Below are positions 1 to 15,200 of a stretch of DNA of 64,000 nt, piece by piece. Source of the DNA: Heligmosomoides polygyrus polygyrus (Eukaryota; Nematoda; Chromadorea; Rhabditida; Heligmosomidae); assembly GCA_947396885.1 (NCBI GenBank), contig OX377201.1:64268983-64332982 (forward strand), given 5' to 3'. Within the stretch, counting starts at the first letter, position 1; the number at the start of each line of letters is the position of its first letter. Below the pieces are notes generated by a model. It was not told where the DNA came from. It worked only from the letters and a program-made list of their open reading frames with translations, and searched no databases. The position numbers and the translations under genes are program-made.

Positions 1-201
1 ACCTCGTTCTTATAAAAATCTCCACATTTTCGCAGGCGAGGCCTTGAACACCTACATAATAACGACAGCAAGTGATCAATAATGACGGTTTGGCACTGCT
101 GATTGATTGTGGGTTGTTCGAGAAAATCAAAAGTGCACCGAACTTCTGTTACATCCTAATGTTAGCTGTGGAGAAATTCGGGAGTAATAGAAATTGCCCA
201 C

Positions 202-3200
202 CAGAAGAGTTCCGTGAGGGTGGTACTCGTTGAAAAGAACGGACGCGTTGCTGAATACGTACGCATCAGTGACCTGCAAATAGAAACAATTCTTTCGAAG
301 ACCTACCCAAGGATGGACTATTCTGTGAAAAGACGAAGAAGAATGAAAGAATGAAGATCAAGCAAGAAATGAGTCTGGTCTTAAAAACGCCCACGATGGG
401 GACAAAAAGCAGCAACAACTTCTAGGACTACTAAATAACGACGTATGCACAGGTTCGGGCCTTAAGTAATTACTTTTACTGAACTATTGCCGAGAACAGG
501 TATATACAGAAATACGCTGCTTTTAAACCAGTCCCTCAATTTTCAGTCGCGGTTTTTCTAGCGCATGTATAGATAGTGCAATACGTGAAGCACATAATAC
601 ACACCATAATATAGCTTATTTCCCTTAGACCTCTGTCTCTCTTCAAAGATCGTACTTGAAGGCACATGGATTAGCCAGGGAAAATCACTTTGACTGGAGT
701 GTGAAGTAGGCTTATTGTTAGCAATGACTTTTGAACCCCAGTATCCATCCACTCATATACAAAGTTTCTCAATCCTTCTGAAATCGGAAGGAACCGTCCT
801 CATGGCAAACTTCTTTAGGAGTCCCAAAGAAGGAAAGAACTTGTGCTCTAGAGGAGAAAGACTCTGTCCGCCCATTCAGCAGTGTCCAAAATTATGCTTT
901 GAAGAGATACTGACGAGATCCAAGAAGGAAAAGTCTTATCTTCGCGTTTTATTTGCTAAGTCGCTAAATCTGATCAGACCAAACAAATTCTCAAGGGACC
1001 AACTGCTGAGTAGGTACGAACGCAGGAGGCACACGAGGCGAAATGTGTACAGCCGCGAGAAAGTGTCGACTTCGAGGCTTGCCGGGAGACAATGCGGTAA
1101 GCGCATCGAGCAACATTCAATACCCTCCCGGCGACGTCAGCAACAACAACAGCAACAAGATGAAGAAGCACGTCGCCGCCAGAACAAGCACGACGACGAT
1201 GGGAAGCGTTGGTATTTGGACAAACGGCGACGCCTATCGACCGCAGAACTCTCGGAAACGAACGACAAAGGGCAGCCTATCCTACCGTTGACGGCTTCGT
1301 CGGCAGCCAACACTGGGTAAAGCATCAGGTAAGCGGTGAAACATCTCTAGCGTCGCACTCGTCAAAATACTGCCTATCACTCATCCAGATCTGGCTACAT
1401 GTAACTCACAGGCGGTGTTGAGCCCAGCAGACGATTCCGCTTATCCCAGGATAGGCACATGTAAAATTTATTAGGTTGGAAAAAAAAGTCTCTTCACACT
1501 TCGAAATTTTTTTTACCCTTCCCCTTGTAAACGCACTAGCCAACGTTGATTGCTGATTTCGTAATCCTATCACATTTGTCTACCGTTCGCACGCGGACAC
1601 AGGTTAAGACTCTTCTTGTAATTCGTTATCCATCCAATCTTCCGAACTCAATGCCAGATCTACCTCATGGCCGTTTTCAGCACGGCATTCTTCATGAATT
1701 CATTAAAGAATCCACAGCACGTCGGGCAGCAGACCAAATTAACCATATATATGGCTTGGGATCTACTACTTATCGCGCCTGTTACGAGTGGTTCGGAAAG
1801 TTTTTAAAGGGAGATTATTCACTCGAAGACAAAGAAGGTCAGGAGGGCCAACTGAATTGGACGGCACTAAACTACTCCATCTTCTTCGTACCGATAGTAG
1901 GCAGACGACACGTCAACTGGCAGAGAAGCTCGAAGTGTCTCATAGGATAGTGGGAATCCACCTGAAGAATCTTGGCTTTCATGGAAATTTGGAGCTTGGA
2001 TTCCACATGCCCTGTCAGACACTCAGAAAGGTCGACGGCTCTCCATCGATGCTTCCCTTCTGTCCAGATAAGGAAGAAAATCGTTTCTTCCGCGGATTGT
2101 GACAGGCGATGAGCCCTGGGTTCTGTATGCCAACTTCCGGAGAAAAAGGCAATGGGTACAAAAGGGAGAGAGCCCTAAGTCTGATCTCAAGCCCAATGTT
2201 CACGAAAGGAAGATTCTCATGACTGTTTGGTCGGATGTCAGAGGAGTGATTTACTGGAAAACTCTCAGAAGTGGACAGACACTTACTGCTGTCACATACT
2301 GCGGCCAACTCCACAAAGTCGTCGCAACTCTCCAAGAAAACAGGCCGGAGACGTCAAAGGTGATGATCCTGCATGACGATGCAAAGCCACATGTTGCAAG
2401 ACTCACAAGAAAAACAATAAAGGAGCTTTGCTGGGAGGTATGCCACATCCACCGTATAGCCCTGAACTCGCCCTTACCGAATGCCATTTCTTCCGTGCTC
2501 TCAAGCAAGAAATTGGAAAGAAATATTTTGAAGAGGATGAAGACGTCAAAAATTGGATTCAGCAATGGTTCGACTCCAGAACTGCAGTCTTTTAAGCGAG
2601 AAGAATTGGAAAATTACCCAGTCTTTGGAGAAGTGTAGTTGAACAAAATGGAGTTTATTTCAGTTGATTTGACCTTGTAGTTGTGAAGTAATAAATCTTT
2701 GAAAAAAATGAAGACTTTTTTCCAACCTAATATGAGCGGCCTCTCCTTCGACAATACCAATCGACCATTGTCTTCCTTGTCTAGCCCTAGCCCAGTCAAT
2801 TCTCACTATTCGTCTATATCTCGCCTATGGATCCCTGACAATTACAGCCACGCCATGGAACGTCGAACGTCGTAACAAAGGCAACTGCAAGACCTCGCGC
2901 GACAATTCGGCACCGGACAGGAAAAGAAGATCGAGCAATAAGTAGTATCTAGAATGTAGCGGGTTTGATACCTATTTCGGAGATACAAACGAAGCCTCAT
3001 ATAAAAGACCGAAAAAGCTTTATTAGGGGTCCCTCAAACAGATGGTCTGCAACAAGTTCCGCATGAATTTATTAGTGGTCGCTATTAGTTGTTACCATTT
3101 TCACCTAGCTCATACTTTGGGTCAGAAGGGTGTTACGCCCACAATGGGTAAGCCAAAACGGAGTAATTTCATTCGCGCTTGGAAGTGGGTTAGAGCACAA

Positions 3201-6200
3201 CTTCCGCCTTGCCATATGAATACTACATTTAACCTCCGCTACCTCTACGGCAAAACTTATGTTTTGAATTCGCACGCAACGGACCTTTGCTTTTGCATCT
3301 GTTTCGTTTGACGGGTCTTCACTTAAGCTGACGCTGGAGTAACAGTAACAGTAACGGATAATGAAAATAGCACGCACTCAAGAACGAGAATACGCACTTC
3401 CTTCCTTACACACAGTTTAGGGAGCGCTTATACAATACTTACGAAAACACTTTCAAAAACGTACTCTATACCTCAGTTTAAGCATTACGCATCGCAAATT
3501 TTATTTCACTTTCACGGACTCTAGTCACAGAGATCGAATATACGAAGTTCTTGTTATGAGTGTGCTATTTACTATGAATTGGATCGGAATAAATCATATT
3601 CGGACATCCCGATACGAATCAAAAATCCGAGGCCCGCAAAATCGCCCTAATCCGAGTCATCCGAAAATCACGGCTCCGCAAAGTCGCCGTTAAAAATAAT
3701 TATCCGAAGATCGGATTTAATGTGCACTACTTACTTTGCTTGCTGCTTGTATTGATCTACTACTTCTTCCTCGCGTCTGCCTTTTGCGACATAATCTACA
3801 TAAACATAGACATTAGGGGTACCATACCGGCAGGCAATGTGTAGCAGCTGGACATATTTGTTAGGGACAGCGACTGGGAGTGACAAGCTAGACTATGCGT
3901 TTAGAGAACGCTGTCGACGACGCAGGCCGCCTATAAACTTTACCTATGGCCATCCTGAGATAGCCGGAACCTTCTGCTAGGCCCAACACTGACTTGTACG
4001 TACATCCACACAGACACAACTCTCTGATAGGCAACATTTCGACGAGTGCGACGCTGGTCCCTAGGTAGACCAGCGCTCCTTGTCTGGCCAACTATATCCG
4101 ACGCTGGCAAGCCTGGCGTGGCCAGCGCGTCCAGCTGCGGCGAATTTTACCTCCGCTGACATTGGGATGAGCTATCGGATAACATGTGGAAGGTCGCTCC
4201 ATTTGGATAACGTGTCGGAGCGCACGCGAACAAGGTAAAACGGAACTGCGTACGTATATCTACCTGCATGACACTGTCCAACGTGAACTGCTTAGTAGTT
4301 CCAAGCCGCTGCTTCACCTCTGAGCATATGTACACTTCCCACGGGCAAGATGGCACCTCGTACTAAAAGAACAGCAACGTAGCACAATATGTTGGGTTCC
4401 AAGCATAGAAGAAAGCGGTAATTCACAACTTGCCTTCAAAGCAAGTGTCTTGTTTTCATCAGTTACAACCTTGTAGACCTTCGCGAATCCTCCCTGCCCA
4501 ATCAGCGTCGCGATGAGCACATCTTCACCGCCGAAGTTTATAGTTTTTCCAGCACACACGCGCGGACAAGCGATCTGCAAGAAGAACACATTCGTGCATA
4601 ACCGTCCAGGACAAACAAGAGTCTCACCTCAAAGTTGTGCTGATATGTAGGGACTACAGATCGCCTCATGATCTCCATTCGCAACTGCCGATCCCATGGG
4701 TTAACCGCACTAGTGACGGATTCCCTGAAGAAGCGGAAAACGTAGGAGACAACCGTTACCACTCAACCTGATCACGTACTTAACCAGTCCTACACCAGTC
4801 CTGTTGTGATCATCGCACTCGTCGCTCACGTTTTTCACTTCATCTTCCTGTGCACCGCCCAGATTCATCTTGTCCAGTGCCAGCTCCATTGAGCGTTCAG
4901 CTGCCTGCACCGTTCTCGGCTTCGCTACAGCCACTTTCGACGCAGCAAGCACAGATTTCGGAGGTGCAACAGAACGTCGACGCTGGAAGAGCGCAAGAAA
5001 TATGAAATAGTTAAGTTGAAATCAGGGACCAAAACGTTCAATATGCGAGTAACTCGGAAATCATATCAGCGACAAAAGCAGAATAACGGAACTTTTACCA
5101 TAAAAGCAGACTGGGCGTAGAGCTCCTCATCGTCTTCTTCTTCCTTCATCTCCTCCGCTAGTTGTTGATTAAGCGGAGCGAAGAAATCTGCATCCAAAGT
5201 AATAGGTTTGATGCAAAGATCCAGACCATAGGTCTTTCTCTTGTTACCTTCATGTGTTGGAGGATGGACCATCTGATGAGCGGGTGTTGAGGTGACAATT
5301 CCACGATCAAGTTTCTTATGAATGCCAAGAGAAGTGAACTTTGCACCGGCCATGGTCTCCTCATCTTCTTAAATAACCTGCTGAGCGTACAAGGGCAAAA
5401 CAACTTTCACCTCAGCACAATAAGAAGAGGAAAAGGCAAGGACCTACCAATTACGAAAGGCTTTTTGAACCCGAATGGGTCCTCGTAGCGATTCATTTCA
5501 TTCGCAGCATTTTTCGGCTCCTAAACCACATGACTGACAGCAACTTAGCTGAATTCATTGCAGAAAATCTTCTACCTTGACACCACTGCGTAGCTCGGAG
5601 TCTCCAGCAGCGATCTGCTGCGGGATTGCCTGAAACGGCGCTCGTTCCATTTGAGGGCGGGGCTCAAACGACTCGAAAGGTTTCGGATGGGACGATTTGC
5701 TGGAACATGGACGTAGATACCACTCTATCAATTGGTAGTTTGTGAAAAATTCTAAAACCACCTAAATAAATGCCGCTACAAACCCAAAACAGAAAGCAAT
5801 ACAGATCACGTTTAAAACGAACTTTTCGTCACGTGTAAGCATCGATGGTTTTTCAGTCTCGTCGTCATCAATGAATACCTGAACAGACAGGGATGTAGCA
5901 GCAATAACCTGGTGTCGCAAAAAAAGAACTTACTTCAAACGCTTCTACAGGTGGTGCTGAGATAGGGAGCGTCGTCTCATCGGTTACACCGGGAAGTGCT
6001 CCTGCGGAATTTCGACTTGTTGATAAGAGCTCATTGCTATGAAAAATATGAGTGTAAACCAAGTGTAACCTTTGTTGATGTCCACAGTGTCTGATAGCAT
6101 AGCCTTCATATCGTTGTACGCTTTCTCAGTGAACGATGAGCCGGTAATAAACGTAGCAGACGCGGTTGGCTGGATATCCGATTTCTTCAAATCTACCAAA

Positions 6201-9200
6201 GCTAAACTCAAACGTCTTATGCGAGATATTCGACAGTTGATAAAGAGGTTACCGTGGGAACCTTTTCATCTTCCGCCTTCAGAGCGTTATAACAAGCGCT
6301 TACTGCGTTTTTTACTCCAGAAAGTGGACACTGCCATCAATTTCAAAAGAAAAAGTTGCCACGTAAAGATCTTGAGCTCAAATTGCCTTCAAAACGCACT
6401 CATAAAGCGAAACGTGGCTCCCTCTGTTCCAAAATCTTCAAAAAAAAAAACTTCTTGTCCTGTTGCACCGTTTTATTGCAGTGGTAGCCTTTAACCACAT
6501 CTTTGGCTCCACTCTTGAGCCACTGTTCAGCCCACGTCATTGTTCCGTCATTACACAACTGAAATTGTCCATTTCCTCTGGAGGTTCTGCAAAGTCGGAA
6601 CATATAAGCTTTACTCTATTCTCATCCCTACGCCCTTGAATTGCTTGGATTGCAGACCCTTGCGGGCCAAAGAACGAAGCGCGAAGGGAAGTGTAACTAA
6701 ACCTTATCGCTCTCGGAAGATTCATACAACATTATGTGCGCGCATTTCTACAATAGATCTCAGAAACAACCTCAACCTCCTGACAGAGTATTCAGCTGAC
6801 AATTCTCAAAACAGATACGGCCAAAAGGAAAATCCATCAGCCAAAAGCAGAAGGCTAAGACGATTGTCCACTACAGTCTTTGAGATTAAATGCCAAAGCA
6901 ATTACAGGATGCTTCTGAGAGTAAGGGCTCCTTCTACTCCTATAACCATATTACGTTTGGCCAAGTATTAGGTTGGCCCATAAGCCTCCGGCGTTTTTCT
7001 CAACAACTCATGGCGGATTTCGCCGGCGCTCTCATGCATAGCGCTATGCAGCTTTCGGAAGAGAATGATTTGCCCTATCATTTCATGCATTTCTTTTTTT
7101 CATCCTGAACTTTTTCAATTTTTAGGTCGATAAAATGAAAAGTGAAAAAGTGGCCACCGCCGACAGTTCCTTCTCTCCGCTTAGGTTTGGAATTTTTGCG
7201 CTGCTTTTTATAGCGTTTGAAAGCCAATGTTCTGTACTACAAAAAACATGATGGTCTTATCCGCTCATTTCTCTTGTATTGATTTTTAGGTCATCAAATT
7301 GGGATGTTCGAGGAAGATTCATTTTTACCGACAGCTCCTGCTCTGTGCGGATTTTTTTGCTTGGTGTTATATGTCGTTCGGAAGAGAATGCTTTGCTCTA
7401 TAAGAATTTGTGTCGCGTTTATTGGGTCATGCTGATTTCTGTCGAATATCAACAAAATGCCAAAAAGAGAAAAATCATCTTCAACAACAACCCCTTCCCA
7501 TCAAAATGGAGTGCCACGTCGAAAAGAGTGAGCACTTCCGGCACCTTCTTCTCTTTGTGTGTCGCTTGCTGACCAGTGCTGAGTCATTCTTTACGGTGCT
7601 TCATGTTGACATACAAACATCACTTTACATCGCCAGTTACAGTTCTGTGCAAAAATCGTTGAATATGCCCGTGTGATGAATAATGAGGACAAGCAGGCCG
7701 GCAACGATCGTTCTCGCTGGTTACTAGCATATTCCACGATTTTTGCACAAAATTGTAACTGGTGATGAAAAAAATGTATGTATGTATATGTGTCAACAAG
7801 AAGCACCGTAAAGAATGACTCAGCACTGGTCAGCAAGTGACATACAAAGAGAAGAAGGTGCCGGAAGTGCTCACGCTTCTCGACGTGGTACTCCATTTTG
7901 ATGACCTGGAAATCCCCATCCCCCCATCCCCCCATATATAAAAGAGGAAGGGTTTTGGGGGGAGCCCGGTTTTCACACCGGAGAGGTCTCCGCCCGCAGA
8001 GTCCCCGCCTCCGCCCCTTTTGCCCCGCCCATTTGGATCAGTTGACGGCGCACACTGCCTGTATTAATTAGACGTCGCAAAGTGGAACATTTCTCTTCTC
8101 CCTGCAACTAATGCTGCCGCAAGATTAATGAGCTCTGCAGCTACTACTACGACTACTATCCTGCTGTTATATTAATTCGACTACTAATGCAACGCCATTG
8201 TGAGCGTATGAAAAACGGTAAGTTAGAAAACGCTTTCTAAAAGTAACATATCCTGGTTGTGAAGACTTTCATAATCGCTTCTCCATATCCACTGTATTTG
8301 TTTGCTATTTCACTGAGGATTCTGTGCATATTTGACTGCACAGATCTTTTTTGATAAGCAAAACGATGCAGAAGTATTTGTCTTATGAAGAGATCCACTA
8401 CCTTGGTACCCATTTATTATAGTTTCACCTTTTAATTTGAGCTGTGATATTTTTTAAAGCAGCAGTGCCAGGTTCAAACCTAGAGAGGAGATCCATACCG
8501 GATGTCTTACTAAACTCTAAGCCCTACCCTGAAAGCAGCGAACTATATTCCTCTGCATTTCTAATTTAGGTGTGAACGTGCTTAACGTTCTTATTTTAGA
8601 AGTTTTTTGACTCTTGGCGTTCTGATCATTTGGCAGGGTGCCCCTCCCCTCCACTCTAGAGTTGCTCACAGTGCCATATTGGTCCCTCATTTAGACATTG
8701 GTCCCTGGATTGGAGTAATTGCTCGCTGGTCCTGTGCGTTCATCAGACCTGTGTCGTGACCTGTGCCGCTCCTCGCACCTTTTACGGTCCTTCGCACCTA
8801 CCATTGGCTGCCCTCAAGAGATGCTGTAGGCGCCTCTTGGCAGACGTAAGAGGCGCCAAATGCTAGGAATCAAAGTACTGATCTTCCAAGAGGCCCACGG
8901 TTGGAAGAAGTCCAAATAACTTGTTTAAGTAGAGCACAATTAATCAGGGATAGGGTAATATGTGCTCAATTTTGTGCGCTGACTCCTTCGGTATCCTGCG
9001 AGACTCGACCTTTCGTTTCCTTCAACAGAAAAGGGAATTTCGAACAACGCGCCTCAGCTCACAACAAATAGATAAAATAATCCGTTTGCCAGGCATTTAA
9101 CAGTGGAGTAGACTTCGGATTGCGTTGGTTTATCCGCTATATGACATGTGATGAAGTTAAGCGATACCTTAACAGACCTTTTAAAGAGTAAGCGACTCCC

Positions 9201-12200
9201 TCTACCAATCCTTAGGTTTTAGGTAGTAATGTGGGGGGCTAGTTGGTCGATACCCTGCGACTTGACCTTTTGTCTGCTTCAACAGAAAGTCTTTCGGACA
9301 AAGATCCCCACCCAGAACTGCGACAGGGCCTGCGATGAAGCCAAAATATATTAGCAATCATTTTCAAAAGTAAACGGTTCGGCTGCTTCAACAGAAATTG
9401 TTTTCCGAACAACACTTCCCGCCCCATAGGACGCGACAGGGCCTATGGTGAAGTTAAATGATAATTCGACGATGTTAAAGAGTAAACGACTTCCTCTAAC
9501 AATTCAGCGACCTAGCGGCTGCAAAACGACTTATCCGCTCTCTATCATATGTAGCGATTTATTCTCCGAAGTATCCATTCTTTACGTGACGAGGAGCAGA
9601 TTGTGAGAGTCTCTATCCGAACTGCTTAATTTGCAGAAACACAAATAAAATCAATCGGTATTGGTCGACCGGTCGACATCTTTTGCTGTGGGACAACTGT
9701 AATACTCCTCCGATTCTGTAGTCATTCTACCTTCCACTCTCCCATCCCCCTCCAATACCATCTCACCGATGTACAGGCAGAGAAACGAAGTGAGAGTCAA
9801 GCACGCGCACGCTCGTTGCAAGAAGCTAAAAGGCCTTTTGAAAATCCAACGCATGCTGTGCAAAGTCTGATCTGTGGCACGTCATCTGGATCTGAACGCA
9901 CGTTATCCGACGTCTGTGTTCCGTCTTCTAAATCCGAACACATGTTTCATAACGTCTGTGACACATTTGTGGAGTCCCGACGCACGTTTCACGACGTTGC
10001 CACAACGTCTATGACAGGTCTTCTGCACCCCCGACACACGTGGCACGACTTCAGTGACACGTCTTCTGCATCCCGGCACACGTGCCTCGACGTCCGACTC
10101 ACGTTGGACGATCACCTGTATCACCTGTCGTCCCGTTGATCATCGACTTGCTCGAGCGGGCGCCAGCAGCGTCTCCATTCGTCGCTGTCGCGTGCCAGAG
10201 TGCTCCAATAGATCTTCCTCGCTCGAGGAACACGAAGAGCGTCATAGCGGTCGTTCAGGGCTTTCAGGAAGAAGTCCGACCAACGCGTTGGTGGGCGTCC
10301 TGGTGTTCTCTTGACATCCCGCGGAATCCAGTCGGTGACGGCTCTCGTGCAGCGGGTGTCTGCGAAACGCATTACATGGCCGGCCCACCTAATTTTCGAC
10401 AACTTGGCCTACGCGACAGCGTCTCTGATCTTCGAACGTCGGCGAAGCTCGGAACTCCGGAGGCCTTCTCTCACTTGCGTGAGTCGTGTCACTCCGAGCA
10501 TCGTCCTCTCGATTCCACGCTGCGCGACGCTGATCGCGTGTTCATCCTGCTTTCGTATAGCCCAGGTCTCTGAGGCGTATGTTAGAGCAGGAAGAACAGT
10601 GGAGTCAAATAGGTGGGCACGGAGTCGGACGTTCTTCGTCTTCTTCGCGACTTCTTCGATGCTCTTGAAAGCTCCCCAAGCCGCTCGTTTCCTCCTGCTC
10701 AGCTCTGGCGTCCGTTCTCCATGAACATCGTCTTCGTAAGATTCAGCTGCAGTCCAACGTTCCCACATACACGATCGAAGTCGGCCAGCATTCGCTCCGC
10801 CTGGCTGAGGCTCGGTGTTATGAGCACGATGTCGTCAGCGAAGCGAAGATGGTGCAGTTGCCGGCAGTCGATCTTCACTCCCATGTCCTCCTATTCTAGT
10901 TCGCGCATGACGTTTTCGAGGATGGCGCTGAAGAGCTTCGGGGATATGGTATCCCCCTGCTGAACCCCTCTCTTTACGTCGATGACGACGTCGTTGTAGA
11001 ATGGAGAGATCTTGGTCGTGAATCCACTGTACAGCTCTCGAAGGACTCTGGTGTACTGAGTAGGAACACCCTGAGTGAGCAGGGCGTCGATGACCGCTTC
11101 AGTTTCGACGGGGGACGTTGGACGATATTTATTTATTTATTCACTACACAAAATGTGTGCCATAAATAATAAACAAAACAAATACTGTAGATTACGTCAG
11201 ACCACATACATGACATATGTTCAGTTTGAGTGTTTTTCAATCCATTGGTGAATGTGGGAACTCCAGTTTGAAATTGAATAAATTGAGATCGTTGTGAGTT
11301 CATTGCCTGGTTCATTGTTAAAGGAAAAAGAGGTTTGTCGAAGAGTAGTCCGCATTGTTTCTTACAATGGAAGAAAAAAATAACCTGCAAAGGCTGTTGA
11401 AAACAATAAAAAGAACATGAAGCGTAGATGAAATTCTTTTCGCGAGGACGTCTTGCATGCGAATTATGAGATGCACAAAGTCTACGACCTTCTACGTACA
11501 CGACCCCAAGGCGGGCCCTGTATCTCAAAGGCCTCTTTAAACTGGTACGCACCTCAGGCGGTAGCATAGAAGGGAGTTGCGCATATTCAAACGCACGAAC
11601 GAAAGATATGGATAGAAAATATCAGTCCCTTTACAGGCCCTCCTTACGATTAGTGATCTCGCCTTTACTGGTACCTTCATTGGCCTACTCTACTGGTCCT
11701 CTTTCAGTGGTTCTCCCTTCTTGGTTCTCCCTTCAATCTCATGTGTTTCAGAAGTAAAGGAGAGGGCTTATGTGTGTTCACATTTCCTGTAGTCCCGAAA
11801 CGATTGCCAAAGTACTGTGCCCTTGGCTATTTACTGGCGACTAAATAGCCAAAGGTAGCGACGAGTTGCCTGCCAAGAATTGGTCGAGTTTTTCCACAGT
11901 ACTTCGGCAGTCGTTGCGGGACCACGTGAGCTCTTCTTCTCTGTCTCACCTACCACAGCTGGTGAACGAGGTGGCCATAAGAATACAGCTCGCCCTGAAT
12001 TTGTAGCGTAAGGCGCTTTTATACTGATGGAGAGTTCATTTACTCTTCAGGAGTCGGTTAAGGTATCGCTTAAGTTCCTGTCTCGGTGTCGTGGGGGTGG
12101 GTCTTGTTCGGAAAACTCTCAGTCGAAGCAAACTAAATATCGAGTCGCAGGAAACCAACCAAATAGTCCTCCAGAACACTGCATCAGACCAAAGGACTGA

Positions 12201-15200
12201 TGGAGTGTTCGTTTACTCTTCAGGAGTCGGTTAAGGTATCGCTTAAGTTTCCGTCTCGGTCTCGTGGGGGTGGGTCTTGTTCGGAAAACTCTCAGTCGAA
12301 GCAAACTAAATGTCGAGTCGCAGGAAACCGACCAAATAGTCCTTCAGAACACTCCGTCAGACCAAAGGACTGATGGAGTGTTCGTTTACTCTTCAGGAGT
12401 CGGTTAAGGTATCGCTTAAGTTCCTGTCTCGGTGTCGTGGGGGTGGGTCTTGTTCGGAAAACTCTCAGTCGAAGCAAATTAAATATCGAGTCGCAGGAAA
12501 CCGACCAAATAGTCCTCCAGAACACTGCGTCAGACCAAAGGACTGATGGAGTGTTCGTTTACTCTTCAGGAGTCGGTTAAGGTATCGCTTAAGTTTCCGT
12601 CTCGGTCTCGTGGGGGTGGGTCTTGTTCGGAAAACTCTCAGTCGAAGCAAACTAAATGTCGAGTCGCAGGAAACCGACCAAATAGTCCTTCAGAACACTG
12701 CGTCAGACCAAAGGACTGATGGATTGTTCGTTTACTCTTCAGGAGTCGGTTAAGGTATCGCTTAAGTTTCCGTCTCGGTGTCGTGGGGGTGGGTCTTGTT
12801 CGGAAAACTCTCAGTCGAAGCAAACTAAATATCGAGTCGCAGGAAACCGACCAAATAGTCCTCCAGAACACTGCGTCAGACCAAAGGACTGATGGAGTGT
12901 TCGTTTACTCTTCAGGAGTTGGTTAAGGTATCGCTTAAGTTTCCGTCTCGGTCTCGTGGGGGTGGGTCTTGTTCGGAAAACTCTCAGTCGAAGCAAACTA
13001 AATGTCGAGTCGCAGGAAACCGACCAAATAGTCCTTCAGAACACTGCGTCAGACCAAAGGACTGATGGATTGTTCGTTTACTCTTCAGGAGTCGGTTAAG
13101 GTATCGCTTAAGTTTCCGTCTCGGTGTCGTGGGGGTGGGTCTTGTTCGGAAAACTCTCAGTCGAAGCAAACTAAATATCGAGTCGCAGGAAACCGACCAA
13201 ATAGTCCTCCAGAACACTGCGTCAGACCAAAGGACTGATGGAGTGTTCGTTTACTCTTCAGGAGTCGGTTAAGGTATCGCTTAAGTTTCCGTCTCGGTGT
13301 CGTGGGGGTGGGTCTTGTTCGGAAAACTCTCAGTCGAAGCAAACTAAATATCGAGTCGCAGGAAACCGACCAAATAGTCCTCCAGAACACTGCGTCAGAC
13401 CAAAGGACTGATGGAGTGTTCGTTTACTCTTCAGGAGTCGGTTAAGGTATCGCTTAAGTTTCCGTCTCGGTGTCGTGGGGGTGGGTCTTGTTCGGAAAAC
13501 TCTCAGTCGAAGCAAACTAAATATCGAGTCGCAGGAAACCGACCAAATAGTCCTCCAGAACACTGCGTCAGACCAAAGGACTGATGGAGTGTTCGTTTAC
13601 TCTTCAGGAGTCGGTTAAGGTATCGCTTAAGTTTCCGTCTCGGTCTCGTGGGGGTGGGTCTTGTTCGGAAAACTCTCAGTCGAAGCAAACTAAATATCGA
13701 GTCGCAGGAAACCGACCAAATAGTCCTCCAGAACACTGCGTCAGACCAAAGGACTGATGGAGTGTTCGTTTACTCTTCAGGAGTCGGTTAAGGTATCGCT
13801 TAAGTTTCCGTCTCGGTCTCGTGGGGGTGGGTCTTGTTCGGAAAACTCTCAGTCGAAGCAAACTAAATGTCGAGTCGCAGGAAACCGACCAAATAGTCCT
13901 TCAGAACACTGCGTCAGACCAAAGGACTGATGGATTGTTCGTTTACTCTTCAGGAGTCGGTTAAGGTATCGCTTAAGTTTCCGTCTCGGTGTCGTGGGGG
14001 TGGGTCTTGTTCGGAAAACTCTCAGTCGAAGCAAACTAAATATCGAGTCGCAGGAAACCGACCAAATAGTCCTCCAGAACACTGCGTCAGACCAAAGGAC
14101 TGATGGAGTGTTCGTTTACTCTTCAGGAGTTGGTTAAGGTATCGCTTAAGTTTCCGTCTCGGTCTCGTGGGGGTGGGTCTTGTTCGGAAAACTCTCAGTC
14201 GAAGCAAACTAAATGTCGAGTCGCAGGAAACCGACCAAATAGTCCTTCAGAACACTGCGTCAGACCAAAGGACTGATGGATTGTTCGTTTACTCTTCAGG
14301 AGTCGGTTAAGGTATCGCTTAAGTTTCCGTCTCGGTGTCGTGGGGGTGGGTCTTGTTCGGAAAACTCTCAGTCGAAGCAAACTAAATATCGAGTCGCAGG
14401 AAACCGACCAAATAGTCCTCCAGAACACTGCGTCAGACCAAAGGACTGATGGAGTGTTCGTTTACTCTTCAGGAGTCGGTTAAGGTATCGCTTAAGTTTC
14501 CGTCTCGGTGTCGTGGGGGTGGGTCTTGTTGGGAAAACTCTCAGTCGAAGCAAACTAAATATCGAGTCGCAGGAAACCGACCAAATAGTCCTCCAGAACA
14601 CTGCGTCAGACCAAAGGACTGATGGAGTGTTCGTTTACTCTTCAGGAGTCGGTTAAGGTATCGCTTAAGTTTCCGTCTCGGTGTCGTGGGGGTGGGTCTT
14701 GTTCGGAAAACTCTCAGTCGAAGCAAACTAAATATCGAGTCGCAGGAAACCGACCAAATAGTCCTCCAGAACACTGCGTCAGACCAAAGGACTGATGGAG
14801 TGTTCGTTTACTCTTCAGGAGTCGGTTAAGGTATCGCTTAAGTTTCCGTCTCGGTCTCGTGGGGGTGGGTCTTGTTCGGAAAACTCTCAGTCGAAGCAAA
14901 CTAAATGTCGAGTCGCAGGAAACCGACCAAATAGTCCTTCAGAACACTCCGTCAGACCAAAGGACTGATGGAGTGTTCGTTTACTCTTCAGGAGTCGGTT
15001 AAGGTATCGCTTAAGTTTCCGTCTCGGTCTCGTGGGGGTGGGTCTTGTTCGGAAAACTCTCAGTCGAAGCAAACTAAATATCGAGTCGCAGGAAACCGAC
15101 CAAATAGTCCTCCAGAACACTGCGTCAGACCAAAGGACTGATGGAGTGTTCGTTTACTCTTCAGGAGTTGGTTAAGGTATCGCTTAAGTTTCCGTCTCGG

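Noticed and set aside
715..1320. 201-codon plus frame with a Gln-rich run
   Set aside because: It lies in a bub-1 intron, other frames are equally open, and there is no family match or clear splice context.
3888..4091. Next bub-1 kinase exon left of 4264
   Set aside because: The translation has no kinase similarity. The in-phase exon at 202-273 ([20 protein letters not shown]) fits the expected sequence instead.
10121..11127. Host reverse-transcriptase gene
   Set aside because: It carries frameshifts and an amber codon, lacks a 5' end, and has a close truncated copy at 39312-40530. It is a dead RTE element.
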